From: Adiantum capillus-veneris
Taxonomy: Eukaryota > Streptophyta > Polypodiopsida > Polypodiales > Pteridaceae
Assembly: GCA_014529385.2 (NCBI GenBank)
Contig: CM043954.1
Coordinates: 96,799,247 to 96,863,246 of the forward strand
DNA: 64,000 nt
Direction of reading: 5' to 3'
Position numbers and translations under genes: made by a program. This document shows, in pieces, positions 13,200 to 24,310 of this stretch. How positions within the stretch are numbered: the stretch's first letter is position 1; each line of letters begins with the position of its first letter. Below the pieces are notes generated by a model. The model made no database searches. It saw only the letters and a program-made list of their open reading frames with translations, and had not been told where the DNA came from.

Positions 13200-15120
13200 A
13201 GCCTTCTCTTGACCAACACCAAGAACACCATTAATTGTAGTGCTCACCTATTCATGGGGATTCCACTATGTAAACGTTGCATGTAGCACATGCAACCTTT
13301 ATGTATGCATTTTTGTAAAAAAAACTAGCCCTTAAATATTAAAAAAATTTACTTTTTGAATTTAAAAAACTCGTTATGTAAGTACATTTTTCTATAAATG
13401 TACCTAATTATGAATTCCTTACTTTGTTCACACGTGCTACCTTACATATTTCCTAGTGGACTCCCCAGACACGTATTGCAACACCACAGATACAGAATCT
13501 GCACATAACACTATCAAAACAAAAGAGGACAACTACTGCGAGATTTTTCCTTTACGAGAGTTAACCAATAGGATGGTTCACCATTGGCCACCCTTGAGTA
13601 TACCACTCAAAACCCACCCCTTACACAGTATAATGTCTCCACTTGCATTGACATCAATTGCATGGTTGGGTCAATCATGGCCATGCATAGATACGATTTC
13701 ATCACCAATGCACTGCAAAACCCGGCTGCACTCTGTCATCCCGGAGGACTTAGGCAAGGAGGGGGGGAGGCATTCTTAATGCGGACCCATATATTTGCGG
13801 TAGACTAGAAAAAGGGAATTGTTTTGAAGTGCTTGAATGTTAATGTGTCAACTTTTACAACTTAACACTAAAATTCCTTTACAAATAAGTAGAACAAGGA
13901 ACATGCTTTATAATAATCCCCAAGTGTGTGTATTTAAAGTGTAAATATCGCCAAAAAAGCCAAAATATTGTAATTGTTCACTCTTTTTATATGTTTTTGG
14001 CCTCAAAAAGTGATAAAATTAGTGTGTGTTTTTATTTTTGAGTTTGGAATGGAATTGTTTTGACTGGTTTGGATAATTTTGTTCAACTTTCTTAATTAAG
14101 GTTTAATAAAAGTTCAAAATAGTTAAATAAATAAGCAAGAATGTCAAAATTGGGATCCGACTTGAAACACTGAATCTTGAATCTCATTAGAATAGCTAAA
14201 AAAAATTTGGGGCAATTCTAATCAAATTGCCAGGCCACCACTCTAACGCACTAACCACTATGGGCAACTTTTGGCAGAAAGGTCGTCAGGTCTCAGTTTC
14301 TAAAAAACATTTATCCGCCGCAGATACATTGTGAGGGTTATTCTCCTCAATGGATAGGTAAGGGATAACCAAAAATTCCAAGTATCTATAGATACGAGGC
14401 CAATTCTACCCTCATCTGCATTGTAGTCTTTCCTGGAAGAGCTCTAGCTAGTGTTTTTTTACGATCTTTGGCGAGCCTTTACTCACGGTCTGTCCATTCT
14501 TACTCACTCCAACCATGAGGGGTAAGTTCCTAACTATAGAAAGAAGCATTTTGATTACTACTTAGTCCACCACAAGGGTCATCGGGACTTGGCAACATAG
14601 GAGAATGAGATTTTGGGGAGAACAATGCATGCACCAACCACATCAAGCATCCCAATCACACCAAACTTGAACCATCGGCTCATCCCTAGTAGATGAATAC
14701 ATGGGTAGTCTCCAAGGTGAAAATAAAGGCCAAAATCTTGACCTAGCATCTTCCATGTGCTGAAGATAAATGACTCATTTTGAGACCATCTTTTACCCAT
14801 TGGTAGTTGCCATCAAGTAGAGGGCTTTGGAGATTTGGCGGTGTATTAGAGTCTTCACATTAGGTTATGGAAAAATGATACTATCTTCTCATCACAAAAT
14901 GATATTTTGCACTTCCATGCATTTGACCTCAAAGATTAGGGTGACACTCTGCAAAGTACACCTAACTCATACTAACTTCCAGTGGGTCAACATCCACAAG
15001 TTGGTAGCCTCAAATCAAACTTTACTAAGGTAGTGAAAATCAACTAGGGCCACCCTTCACCTTAACTAACCTAGTATAAGCTATATGTGGCAAGCCAAAA
15101 ATAGCAATACTGGGAAAAAT
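13200..15120. other. no recognisable gene
   Basis: AT-rich sequence with scattered short frames. The 107- and 74-codon plus-strand frames at 13456-13808 show no family motif. By position, the right part may be the 3' flank of the minus-strand Ty3 element whose integrase ends near 16.4 kb. Confidence 0.35.
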
Positions 15121-15722
15121 TTATCTTCACTGCACCAAAGATAAAGTGTAACACATGAAGCATTTTTTGCACATCTTTTCACCCAAGCATGATCCTTATA
15201 GCCTTTACACACCTTGCATAACCCTGGCACACTCACATCAAGCATGCGCATTTCTATGTTGCACTTTACTACAAAGAATACACAAAAGAGTGCACACAAA
15301 AGACTTTTGGCCCACCACTTGAGCCCAAACTTTCCCGCAGGCTTAGTTAGCACCCAACAGAAGTACCCAAGAGGCAAAGGCCAAAAAAGAACCAATTCCA
15401 GGCATATTTATCTTTGGTGCACCGAAGATAGATCTTTGACTTAATGAATATTTTTTCATCAAATTTTGTCCTATATGTGTTTATATGCTTTAAATGAATC
15501 TCTATGTCAAGTTCCATCGATTGACACAACCCAAATCCTTCAAGACAAGCTCTAATAGCAAAAAAGGAGGAAATAGAATTTCTTGTAACTCTCACCACAT
15601 GGTTTAGAAAGACATCCAAATTCATGCATATCACCTACAACATATACACATCATACACATCCACTCTGGCACCATGTTGCAATCATATGTGCAAACTTGC
15701 ATCTTCGACGTACCAAAGATAA
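15121..15722. repeat. three spaced imperfect palindromes, about 290 bp apart
   Basis: TTATCTT(N)TGCACC(A/G)AAGATAA-like palindromes occur at 15121-15144, 15408-15431 and 15699-15722, spaced 287 and 291 bp. The intervening sequence is not obviously conserved. The array lies downstream (in the minus sense) of a Ty3 integrase, where Tat-type elements often carry 3' UTR tandem repeats. Confidence 0.5.
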
Positions 15723-15724
15723 AT

Positions 15725-16030
15725 TTTGCTAAAAATTGTGTTTCTTGCATTCCAGCTGTCGCATTAGCATTTCTACTTGTTATTTCTCCAATGTTTCCAG
15801 GGGAGCATAGCATAGTCCAATAGTCCAATCTTCTTCAACCATTCCTTATGCAGTGTGGCAGGTTGGAATCTAAAAGTTTTGCTAAAAGTTGTGTTTCTTG
15901 CATTCGCGGCTGTCGCGTTAGTATTTCTACTTGTTATTTCTCCAATGTTTCCAGGGGAGCATAGCATATCCAATAGTCCAATAGTCAAATATTCTTCAAC
16001 CATTCCATATGTAGTGGTAGATTGGAATCT
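15725..16030 (+). repeat. two-copy tandem duplication, 153 bp period
   Basis: TTTGCTAAAA(A/G)TTGTGTTTCT begins both copies (15725 and 15878). Both contain TTCTCCAATGTTTCCAGGGG and end in GGTTGGAATCTA-like sequence. Divergence is a few percent plus small indels, so the duplication is fairly old. Confidence 0.85.
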
Positions 16031-16399
16031 AGTTCTTGTTTCATGTCCACAAAGGTGGAATCTATTGCCCCTATCTCCATAGCTAGTGGAGACTCCTCCA
16101 GTGGTGTTGACAACTCCTCATCAATGAGCAATTTAGGTGACGCTGAAGCAGCTTGACCATTTTCTCTAGCTTTGCAAGCTGACCTTCTCGTCACCATAGT
16201 GTCCACTCCTTAAACTTTGCAAGAGGGTGACACTGTGTCCTCCACTTTGATAGCAGTGAGCAAACATTTAATCATAGCATGCACGAGAGAGAAAACATAG
16301 AATGTAGAGTAGTACACACACACGGGAGATGAGTGAAAGGATTAGTGCAAAAAAGAAGATAAATCCACTTTGAACTTTAGCTTTGGAAAGTGAGAGATT

Positions 16400-17013
16400 T
16401 GACGCATCTCCACTTATTATGTAAACCTCCCCAATAGATTCTCCTTGATTTAAGGAACTTGTCCCACTTTCCTCAAAATGAGTCCCCTCATTAACAAAAG
16501 GTTTTAATCTAAAACCATTTACTGCCTTTGGAAAAATTCTCCCCTGAATGTTTGCCAATAAGTCGATTTGTGGTCCAACTTTAATTTTCTAGATCTCTTT
16601 CCCAACCTGATGTTGTACAATAGCACCCACACCCAATCACCCTCATTAAAGATTTTGTGCTTCAAATTTTTGTCAACCCATGCCTGCCTCCTCCTTTGAA
16701 TTTCTTAAGTAAGATAAGCTACTTGATTATGATTTCCTCCAATTTTACAAGGTGCTTCTGTCTAAGGATTGAATCGTCTTCTCTTGATAATTTGTGCTTT
16801 ACTACCATTCTCAAACTTGGTACCACAAAATCCATTGGCACAATAGCTTCTAGTCCATACACCATCTTCAATGGTGTCTTCCTAGTATTGACTTTGAAAG
16901 CTATTCTAAATGCCCAGAATACTGAATCTAACTTTGTATTCCAATCTTTTCTATTTTTTGACACCATTATCCTCAATACTCTTATCAAGGTTTTGTTAGT
17001 GGACTTTGCTTGA
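16400..17013 (-). pseudogene. Ty3/gypsy integrase C-terminal half
   Basis: Reading downward from 17013: an out-of-frame remnant of the NGQAxSTNKTL block, then RVLRIMVSKNRKDWNTKLDS, FWAFRIAFKVNTRKTPLKMV and YGLEAIVPMDFVVPSLRM. These are the standard end of the plant Ty3 integrase core. The SH3-like tail (WVWVLLYNIRLGKRSRKLKL) lies near 16650-16560 and the terminal PKAVNGFRLKPF block near 16530-16490. The tail matches the final residues of gypsy pol, so the coding end is about 16.4-16.5 kb. The core half is at 17478-18065, separated by a TIR element. Confidence 0.75.
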
Positions 17014-17477
17014 CATTAGGAAGATAATGGGATTTAGAAGGGCCTCTTTATTTGGAAGTTTAAGAGAGTCAAACCTTTTGTATTAAGAAAGTGATTAAAG
17101 GACAACTTTTGCATTCAAACAGGCAAAACAGCTAGTTTATTTGAATTCAAAGTTCCTTGCAAAATGAAATTTAAAATCTAGCGAGTAAAACTATATCATG
17201 TAGCACATCTATGGAAAGAGTTCAACGCGTAGATTGTAGATCTATGATCTTTGCTCAAATTGGAGATCATATGTGGGAGTTATGGAAGGCTGAAAATCAT
17301 AGAATTGTTCACCTTACTTTTTGGGGGAAAAGTACATCCTTTGACCACTCTTAGATATCTCTTACACACCCACCATTCTTGCACACATGGTATATACCTA
17401 TTTGTCAAAATGTTAATCACCTCCATAAGCTCATGAAAAATAAAGAGGCCCTCCTACACCCCATCCTCTTCCTAATG
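17014..17477. mobile_element. 464 bp MITE-like TIR element inside integrase
   Basis: The two ends are inverted copies over about 40 bp. The left end starts CATTAGGAAGATAATGGG (17014) and reaches GGGCCTCTTTATTT at 17041-17053. The right end is the complement of CATTAGGAAGAGGATGGGG through GGGCCTCTTTATTT (17477 back to 17438). Precise removal rejoins the integrase at its conserved NGQA position. A target duplication is not clear; a short ATG or AATG duplication is possible. No coding capacity. Confidence 0.7.
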
Positions 17478-18065
17478 CCATTTTTGTGAGGGTAATATAC
17501 TATAGACTTCTTGTGCACAATCAAGTGATATTTAGTTAACTTCTTGATCACTGTATTGATATAATGGGATCCCTGATCAAATACCAACTCCATTGGACAT
17601 CCAAATCTTGTCATTATGTTCTTATACAAGAACTTTGCTACACTTTCTGCTTTATTATTCTTCATTGATTGTGCTTCCACCCATTTAGTGCAATAGTTAG
17701 TTGCAACTAAAATGTATTGGTTTCCTGTGAATTTTTCAGTTGGTTTGACAGGTCCCGAAAAATGTAAAGCCCACTTTTGAAAAGGCTCAAGTGGAAGAAT
17801 TGGTTGTAAAGACATCATGTCTATATCCTGTGGTCTATCATCTCTCTTACAAGTAAAGCAAGTCTGTACATGTTGATGAGAATCCTTAAAAACTAAAGGC
17901 CACCATAAACATGCTTGAAGAAATCTATTTGTTATAATGTCACTTGAAAAGTGACCACTCCCACTCTTTGAATGGGCCTCAATCAATACTACTTTTTGTT
18001 AAAAATGTTGAACACATCTTCTCAATATCTGATCAATTCCCCTCTTGTAAAGGACTCCCATGATA
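17478..18065 (-). pseudogene. Ty3/gypsy integrase zinc-binding and core domain
   Basis: Reading downward from about 18065: LYKRGIDQILRRCVQHF, then after a stop EAHSKSGSGHFSSDIITNRF, ACLWWPLVFKDSHQHVQTCF and CKRDD form the HHCC zinc module. The core follows with LHFSGPVKPTEKFTGNQYIL, ATNYCTKWVEAQSMKNNKAE and RFGCPMELVFDQGSHYINTV. The first catalytic Asp position reads LHFSGP where DFxGP is usual, so that residue is lost; the second Asp region (VFDQGSHY) remains. The frame ends at YYPHKNG, where the 464 bp element interrupts it. Confidence 0.8.
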
Positions 18066-18340
18066 ACTGTGAAAGACCTACTTTGTAATGGAATGGATAT
18101 TTTGGTATTTATTACAGCAGGCAGGTGGAAAAGGCTTGACCAAGCTAGGCCTATGTGAACAGATATACATTTAATGTACAATTTATTATTCAAGTGCTCT
18201 TTATGAGCTTTGGTCGTTTATGACCGGTCGGCCAGTTTGTACTCACTTTGACCATTCAAAAAAATTATAAATCAAATACGTGCAAGAGGGAAATAGTCAC
18301 TCTTGCACGTGGGGAGATTGCACCCAATGTCTAAGTTGTT

Positions 18341-18377
18341 CTTCTCTCCTCTCCTCTCCTCTCCTCTCTTCTCTCTC
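18341..18377. repeat. (TCTCC)n short tandem repeat
   Basis: Pyrimidine-rich stretch with repeated CTCTC/CTCCT units, within a possible LTR or leader (see 18581). Confidence 0.7.
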
Positions 18378-18580
18378 ATCATGCCGGCATAGCACTTCGC
18401 TCTAGGAGGTGCACCTGCATGTGCTCTCTCACTCTATCTCACTCTCTATCTCTCTTTGTTCGTGTTGAGCTCGATTATGGATTTGTGACAGTCCTCGGGT
18501 ATGAAGATTTGTTTGTTTATGGCTTGTTGTGTTCTATTTTGGATATTTTGCAGGGCTCTCCACGAATCCGTTTGTAGCAG

Positions 18581-18594
18581 TGGTATCAGAGACG
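18581..18594 (+). promoter_or_regulatory. possible initiator-Met tRNA primer binding site
   Basis: TGGTATCAGAGAC differs by one inserted base from the TGGTATCAGAGC used by the copia elements at 46177 and 53436. No LTR boundary or partner LTR could be paired with it, so it may mark the 5' end of a broken LTR element or be a chance match. Confidence 0.3.
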
Positions 18595-19326
18595 AGGCTA
18601 CACTCCAAATATTGAAGATTCAAATAGTTACACAATTTTGTTTTGATTCATCTAACTTTATTGTTTTATTACTTCTTGATGAGTTTAATTTTTGTAAAAT
18701 TTCAAAATCTCTAGATAATTGAGGATAACTACTCTTGCATCAGAGCCAAGGTCACGCACTTGGGAGTGCTGTCAATCACGGATATGGGGAATCAAAGCTA
18801 AGTGTTGCATCATCTTTCTTTCTCTTTTTGCCTAAATTTTAGTGTTTATTACTGACATTAAAAGTATATTCTTGATTTGTAAATGTCTAATTTCCACTTC
18901 ATAGCTAGATATGGCTATATAAATAGCATAATAGAGAGATTAAATACTTATAGAGAGTAATCAGTATATATAATGCTGATATAGTAAATATACTTGCAAT
19001 AAATTTGTGTGCATTTGATCACATAACGAGTAACATATACATAAATTGGCATACTAGGAATGAATGACGAGTCTGGTGCGAGTTAGAAGGTACAAGGGAA
19101 GAAGAAGCTAGATCGAGAAGTTTTGCATAGCCTTGTAAATAAGGAGAGGGAGAAGTAAAGGCAAAATTATTTTTTTCATCATAAGAGTTGATCCATAAAG
19201 ATGAAATAAGAGTAAATAGGATGAATATCTACAATTTCGTGAGAACAATCCCAAGAGGCCAACCACCTATGATGCGCCGATGTGATCAACGTGGGAAACT
19301 ATCAAAGAGACCATCTCCAAAGTTGA

Positions 19327-19336
19327 GATATCGGCA
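19327..19336 (+). repeat. target-site duplication of the LINE, 3' side
   Basis: GATATCGGCA directly precedes the T10 run (the complement of the LINE poly-A). The partner GATATCGGAA is at 37022-37031, with one mismatch in ten. Confidence 0.75.
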
Positions 19337-19440
19337 TTTTTTTTTTAAACCATAAAGGGTGTGAGAGTGTTATATTAAGTAGAGAAAAAAATTACATTGT
19401 GGGGCTTTACAAAATGTTGCTTCCATATGATCCGATAGCA
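19337..19440 (-). mobile_element. 3' end of the L1-like LINE with poly-A
   Basis: On the minus strand this 104 bp reads as the end of a plant L1 3' UTR: a TGTAATTTTTTT block, then TTAATATAACACTC, and a terminal A10 (T10 at 19337-19346). It is the detached tail of the LINE at 31484-37021, and the 12 kb transposon lies between. The target duplication outside the poly-A matches the sequence beyond the LINE 5' end, which links the two pieces. Confidence 0.75.
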
Positions 19441-19462
19441 GGGTGAAAGCATGTATAGGTGG
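19441..19462 (+). repeat. left TIR of the 12 kb transposon
   Basis: Starts GGGTGAAAGCATGTATAG; 22 of 22 bases match the complement of 31462-31483. Preceded by ATAGCA of the LINE 3' UTR. Confidence 0.85.
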
Positions 19463-20022
19463 ACCGCTTTTGCCACTATATAGTATATGGTTTTTGGTGT
19501 TGAGAAAATGGGTGGTTTAGGCGTTTGAAACAGTGGGATTAAATTCAAAATTTATGGAAAAAAAGGGTTAAAATTTGACGTGTACTAAGTGAAAGCGCTT
19601 ACTCATTAATGATCACCTCAAGGTACGTTCAAGCACTTAATGCAAATATTCTCTCGAGTCTCGTCCCTCCCACTCTGTCTTGCTCGTTCCTCCCCCCTCT
19701 CTCTGTCTTGCCAGCTCCATTCAGGTTTCTGATTCCCTCTTTCTTCCCTCCTTTGCGTTTCTCTGCTAGCCGAAGCAACAAGCAGCAACATCACAACAAC
19801 AAATTCAAGAGGAGTACTTTTTGCTGGGTTGGTCATCCACTTCAGTAAAATTCCCCTGCAGAGCAGCAATAGGTATGTGTCATCATGTAGCTTGAAGAAT
19901 TCTATCTCGAATGTTGGTTGAATTTGAATGTGGCTGGTTTTCCTAGGTAGCATTTCCAGGTAGCATTGATCCATGTTTTAACATGCTTCATGCAGATGTA
20001 GAAGCGTTGTATGCTTGTCTCT

Positions 20023-20172
20023 GAATGTGTGGAAAGATAACCAAAGGGGACTTGGCCTAGTGGTTAAAGTGAATGGGTGGGTGCGTAAGGACCCAGGTTC
20101 AACCCCTGGCGATATGGTCTGCCCTCTGTTGGGGAGGGTATTGCAAAAAAAGAATGTGTGGCAAGATAATCA
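20023..20172 (+). repeat. 21 bp target-site duplications flanking the SINE
   Basis: GAATGTGTGG-A-AAGATAA at 20023 and GAATGTGTGG-C-AAGATAA at 20152 extend over 21 bp with two mismatches. The body between them is the SINE at 20044-20151. Confidence 0.85.
20044..20151 (+). mobile_element. tRNA-derived SINE, 108 bp
   Basis: The body has a pol III box A, TGGCCTAGTGG (about 20053-20063), and a box B, GGTTCAACCCC (20096-20106), at normal tRNA spacing. It ends in GGGAGGGTATTGC and A7. Long direct repeats flank it, as expected for LINE-mobilised insertion. The length resembles short plant Au-like SINEs, but I do not assign a family. It lies in the first intron of the transposon's plus-strand gene, so it is the youngest layer of this nest. 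Confidence 0.85.
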
Positions 20173-20580
20173 TGGATTGTAACTATTAATGATGCATGTG
20201 TAAGTTTAGAATTTATTTCTGGAATGTATATGCATTGTGCACATCTAATTGATCACCCTTGTGAATGCTTTATAAAAATGCATCATGCAGCTTGAAGCAT
20301 GAATGCAGATTTCATCAACTATGTGTGCATGCTTATACGAATGCATCATGCAGGTTCAAGCATGAATGCATTTAACTATTGATCTTGTATCTATGTGGCA
20401 TTTGTTATTTTTTCAGGATGAAGAACCACGCTACAAAAGGACCTTCAGACTCTGACAAGGGTACACCTAGGAAGGGAAAGAGCTCTACGTAGGAGTCGCC
20501 TATCAAAACGGGTTAGATGCATCATGCATGCATTTCTAAAATTGGTTTTATGTCTTGTAAAATTTCGGAATTTTTTGCAC

Positions 20581-20646
20581 ATGCATGCTACAAAAAGAAC
20601 TTCCAAGTCCCCCAAGGGTACACCTAAGAAGAAAAATGTTCAGCAG
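20581..20646 (+). pseudogene. duplicated small basic exon of the plus-strand gene
   Basis: ATG at 20581 opens 22 codons reading MHATKRTSKSPKGTPKKKN to a donor CAG|GTTAGATGCA at 20646/20647. The preceding exon (20418) shares HATK, KGTP and the donor context GTTAGATGCA, so the exon plus donor was duplicated. The Lys/Ser/Pro content suggests a disordered, possibly nuclear-targeting, N-terminus; that is inference. Confidence 0.45.
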
Positions 20647-20689
20647 GTTAGATGCAGGTATTTTCCCCATGGATTCAATTAAAGTGTTG

Positions 20690-22040
20690 CTTTATTAGGA
20701 AAGAGTAGTGTGCACACCACTAGTAAATATCAAGTGGGTGAACCCCACTTTTTATGGGTACAGCACCACTGATAGGCTGTGTTGAAGTGGTGCACCTGCA
20801 GCACCCTTTAAAGTTGGGCAGAAACCATGGTTGCATCACTACATAGTTATGCTGATATGGTGCACCATCTCTTAAAAGTGATACTGGACCACTTTAAAGT
20901 GCTAAGCAGCACTAAAAAGAGGTAAGGTTCTAGTAAAAACTGGCAATACAATGGGTGCATCACTTTCCAGTGGAAAACCCTAACTATTTTGTGGTGAAGC
21001 GTCACTTTTAAGCGAAGCATCACGATGGTGCACCACTTTTCAATGGTTCTACACACTTTTAAGGTACAGAATAACGTTCTAGTTAAGAAGCACCACTTTC
21101 TAGTGGTCTTCACCACTAGAACGTGGTCAACATCACTATAAAGTGGTAAACATAACTATAAAGTGGTGCTTCTTAACTAGAACGTTATTCGGTACCTTAA
21201 AAGTGTGTAAAAACACTGAAAAGTGGTTCTTTTTAACCTGAACGTTATTTGGTTTAACGTGGTAAACACCAATAAAGTGGTGCTCACCACTTTTAGTGAT
21301 TCAAATCACATTTAAATGGTGTTTATAGTGGTGAAGACCACTATAAAGTGGTGAACATCACTATAAAGTGGTGCTTCTTAACTAGAACGTTATTTGGTAC
21401 CTTAAAAGTGTGTAGGACCACTGAAAAATGGTGCTTCTTAACCTGAACGTTATTTGGTATAAAGTGGTAAACACCAATAAAGTGGTGGTCACCACTTTTT
21501 GTGGTTCAAATCACATTTAAGTGGTGGTGCGTGATGGTCAACCACTTTCAAAGCTGTAGAACCACTTTTTAGTGATGCTTTACAAAAGTGCAATAATCGT
21601 TAGTTCTGCATCTTTGCTAAAAGTGGTGGTTAAGTGCTTTTACATGATGAAGCTTTACAAGGAGATACCACATTCTATTGGTGTAGCACCACTTTTTAGG
21701 AGTGTAGCACCAGTTTTAAGTTGTGTACAACAATTCACATTGGTGTAGCACAACTGAACAGTGGTTCAGCCCACTTTTATGTGTTGGAGCACCACTTTAA
21801 AGTGGTGAAGAAACACCAAAAGGGGATGTATCACTAGAAAATAGTGGTGTAGTAGGACTTTTTAGTGTTACCTAACCAGTTTTAAGTGGTTGAGAACCAT
21901 TTAGTGGTACACCACCACTTAAAAATTTTGCAGTACCACTGAGAATGGTGCAGAAATCATTTCAACCACTTCTTATTGTTGATAAAACAAGTTTAATTAT
22001 GGCTCATTACATACTAACATGCATTCTTATATGTTCTTAC
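20690..22040. repeat. left array of CCACTT/AAGTGG motifs in the large intron
   Basis: Dozens of short matches to (C)ACCACTT and AAGTGGT(G), often paired as near-palindromes (for example CACCACTATAAAGTGGTG). They occupy nearly the whole interval between the small basic exons and the acceptor TTCTTACAG at 22042. Larger inverted and direct duplications are nested inside (21054-21416). The same motifs recur at 25.5-25.8 and 27.9-30.1 kb and are sparse elsewhere in the window. Confidence 0.85.
21054..21416. repeat. 46 bp inverted repeat plus a third direct copy
   Basis: A unit containing CACTTTTAAGGTAC, AACGTTCTAGTTAAGAAG and CACCACTTT (about 21054-21100) is present inverted at about 21160-21206 and again in that second orientation at about 21366-21412. 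Similarity is high, with a few substitutions. Confidence 0.8.
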
Positions 22041-22042
22041 AG

Positions 22043-24108
22043 GGAGGTGGGCAGTACCATGAGTGGCCTTGCCCACTCAAACAAAATTTTGCTTCACCAA
22101 GGAAGATTTTCATACCGAAGATGGGCTATGCTTGGTTGGCCAGGATCCGACGCTCCTATGTGATGATGATTCTGAAGGTTTAGTTGCATGGGCTGTGTAT
22201 GCTGAAGGTGTTATCAAAATGTTACGCCAACAGAAAACTTTAAATAGGAAATTGGAGAAATGGAGGTCCACAAACAGTCCATGTCTTGGAAGCGAGTGGA
22301 AATTTAATGCAGAAAATATGCCTAATTACACTGACAGTACTGGCACAGGCTTTGACTGGCAGACATACTCACGTGGACATCAGTTTTCAGGGCAGGCTAA
22401 GGAGGAATTTCAAAAGAAGCGGGTCTTTGGCTCGATGGGAACATTTGGAATGTCAAATGTTTCCTTGACTACATTTTCTTCGTCAACGGCTGATGTAGCA
22501 GCTATTTCTAACATGAAGGCTAATGCTGCTGAAAAGTTAAAAGAGAAGCAGCAATGTCTCAAAGCAATAAAAATTACTTTAGATGAATCAAAGACAAAGA
22601 GAGATGAGCAGGTTGGTTTGATGCGAGGCACCGCCAAGATCGTAGAGAGACTAAACAAGGATATGGAGGAACTCAAGTTGCATAAGGCTGGGCTTATACC
22701 AAACGAGGAAGCAATGGCAAAGCTTGAGACCTTGATTCAAATCAGAAAGGAGGCTCTCAAAGACATGGGACTTGATATTGAAGTGCACAATCTCGATAAC
22801 CTAGGTGAAGAGGCAGCACAGTTACAGGTATGTAAGCTTGATTGATTCACCTAGTAGTAGTTGATATTACTTAAAAGTAGTTAAACTATAATTAGAAAAA
22901 AATGATTAGAGACCATTTTATATGGTGAAAGACCACTTAAATGTGTTTATATAACACTCTTAAGTGGTACCACATAAAGTGATGAAGACTCTTGAAAGTA
23001 ATGCACAAACACTTATACTGTTTTATAAAGTACGCAATGCTATTTTTTTACAGGGTCAGCATGACACTTTGTTATGGGAAGTAGAAGTGGTGACAGGGCA
23101 TCTTCAATTTGTGGAAATGATTATTAATTTGTTCAAGTCAAGAATGCCTATCCTTCCTGTCAGGTTGCCTGTTCATTTGGGATCGGACAATAGCTGTGTA
23201 CAGTTAGGTGATTGTGTTGCTTGTGGGATGTCTATCATGCAGACTGTTGTTACCGGTGTCTACATGCTCCGGTGTCAACATCCGTATCACCCACTTTGTT
23301 TTGTAACTGCCTTTAAGTTTGCCTGCCAGTGTCTATTTCATGGATGTAAGGAACCTTTAAAAGATGCTTCGAAGCTGCTGGCACCTCGAGAGGCAAACAT
23401 GGATGAGCATGTTGGTACAGGTAATCGATGTTTTTATACCTTATGATATGAAGCTGATTGTAGATTCATTTCTTGACCATTTTGTTTCTTTTCTCCATGT
23501 AATTGCAGAGAAAGATCCAATGGAAGGCATCTTTGGATCTCCTATATGATGGAATTGGTAATATTCTGTGGAACATTCTTCTCTTTGAATATTCACATAA
23601 CTTAATATTGAGTATTATTACATTGTCTTTTATGTAGCACACTCCCAAGCTGGGTCATCATGCAAGCCCAATATTGATAGCATGTGTGGTGGGTGTGGGG
23701 ATAATAATGCATCCCAGAAACAAGCAGGTGAAGACACTCCGCACCAACAAAAGGCAGAAAAAAGGGCTAAAAAAAGAGCAGATGTAGTGGGAGCTCAAGG
23801 TGACGCATCCAAGGAGTCAGCCGAGGTGCCTCTGAAGCCAAAACCTACAATGAACAAGGATGTAGAGGACGCTGAAAAATCATCTGAGAAGCCAATTGAA
23901 AAGGATACAACAGTGAACTTGTATAATGAGGAGCAACACTGAAGAGCGTACCACACCAAAGAGAAAAGCTAAGGTTGCATCCAAGCCTCCAGAGCCTACT
24001 CCAGGAGGTAAAAAATCCAAGGAGCCTTCATCTTCTCAGAAAAAGACTAACCTCCAAGCACCCAACCTTAAACCTCCCAAACCAAAGTCCCGCAAGAAAC
24101 TTCTGTAG
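22043..24108 (+). pseudogene. transposon plus-strand gene: coiled-coil and RING-like protein
   Basis: The acceptor is at 22042. A 255-codon open stretch (22063-22827) contains an acidic N-part (LLCDDDSEGLVAWAVYAEGV) and a Lys/Glu-rich coiled-coil-like region (about residues 150-255). A phase-0 intron (22828-23053, GTATGT...TTACAG) leads to a second exon with a RING-like pattern: CVACG, LRCQHPYHPLC, CQCLFHGC (about 23217-23351). Later exons (from 23509 and about 23640) give a Lys/Pro-rich tail ending at a TAG at 24106-24108. Problems: TGA at 22060-22062 just upstream, phase mismatch around 23420-23510, and a frameshift near 23935. Function is unknown; a DNA- or partner-binding accessory protein is a guess. 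The poly-A region is about 24.18 kb. Confidence 0.6.
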
Positions 24109-24310
24109 CCCCTATTAACCTTTTGTGCTTTGTAGCCTCTTTGTAATTTTGTCTTTGTACCCTCATTTTGATGATAATGAAACGACGGCTTTATTTTTCA
24201 TTCACTAGTTGTTTATTGCTCATTGATTGTCTATTTATTGTACTCATATTGTTCATTGACTGTCTATTTATTGTACTCCTATTGTTCTTTCCGACGTCAT
24301 CATGAGCATC

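Larger units (their letters stand above)
19640..20511 (+). pseudogene. 5' exons of the transposon's plus-strand gene
   Basis: A pyrimidine-rich leader (19650-19765) ends at a good donor, AG|GTATGTG (19872/19873). The acceptor TTTTTTCAG is at 20408-20416, giving an intron of 544 bp that holds the SINE. The next exon starts with ATG at 20418 and reads MKNHATKGPSDSDKGTPRKG, then hits TAG at 20490-20492, then continues ESPIKT to a donor at 20512. The TAG sits where CAG is plausible. The exon is duplicated at 20581. Splice sites are inferred by eye. The peptide is basic and has no domain I recognise. Confidence 0.45.

Noticed and set aside
13456..13808. Overlapping 107- and 74-codon frames
   Set aside because: No motif, no homologous neighbour, ordinary chance length for this base composition.
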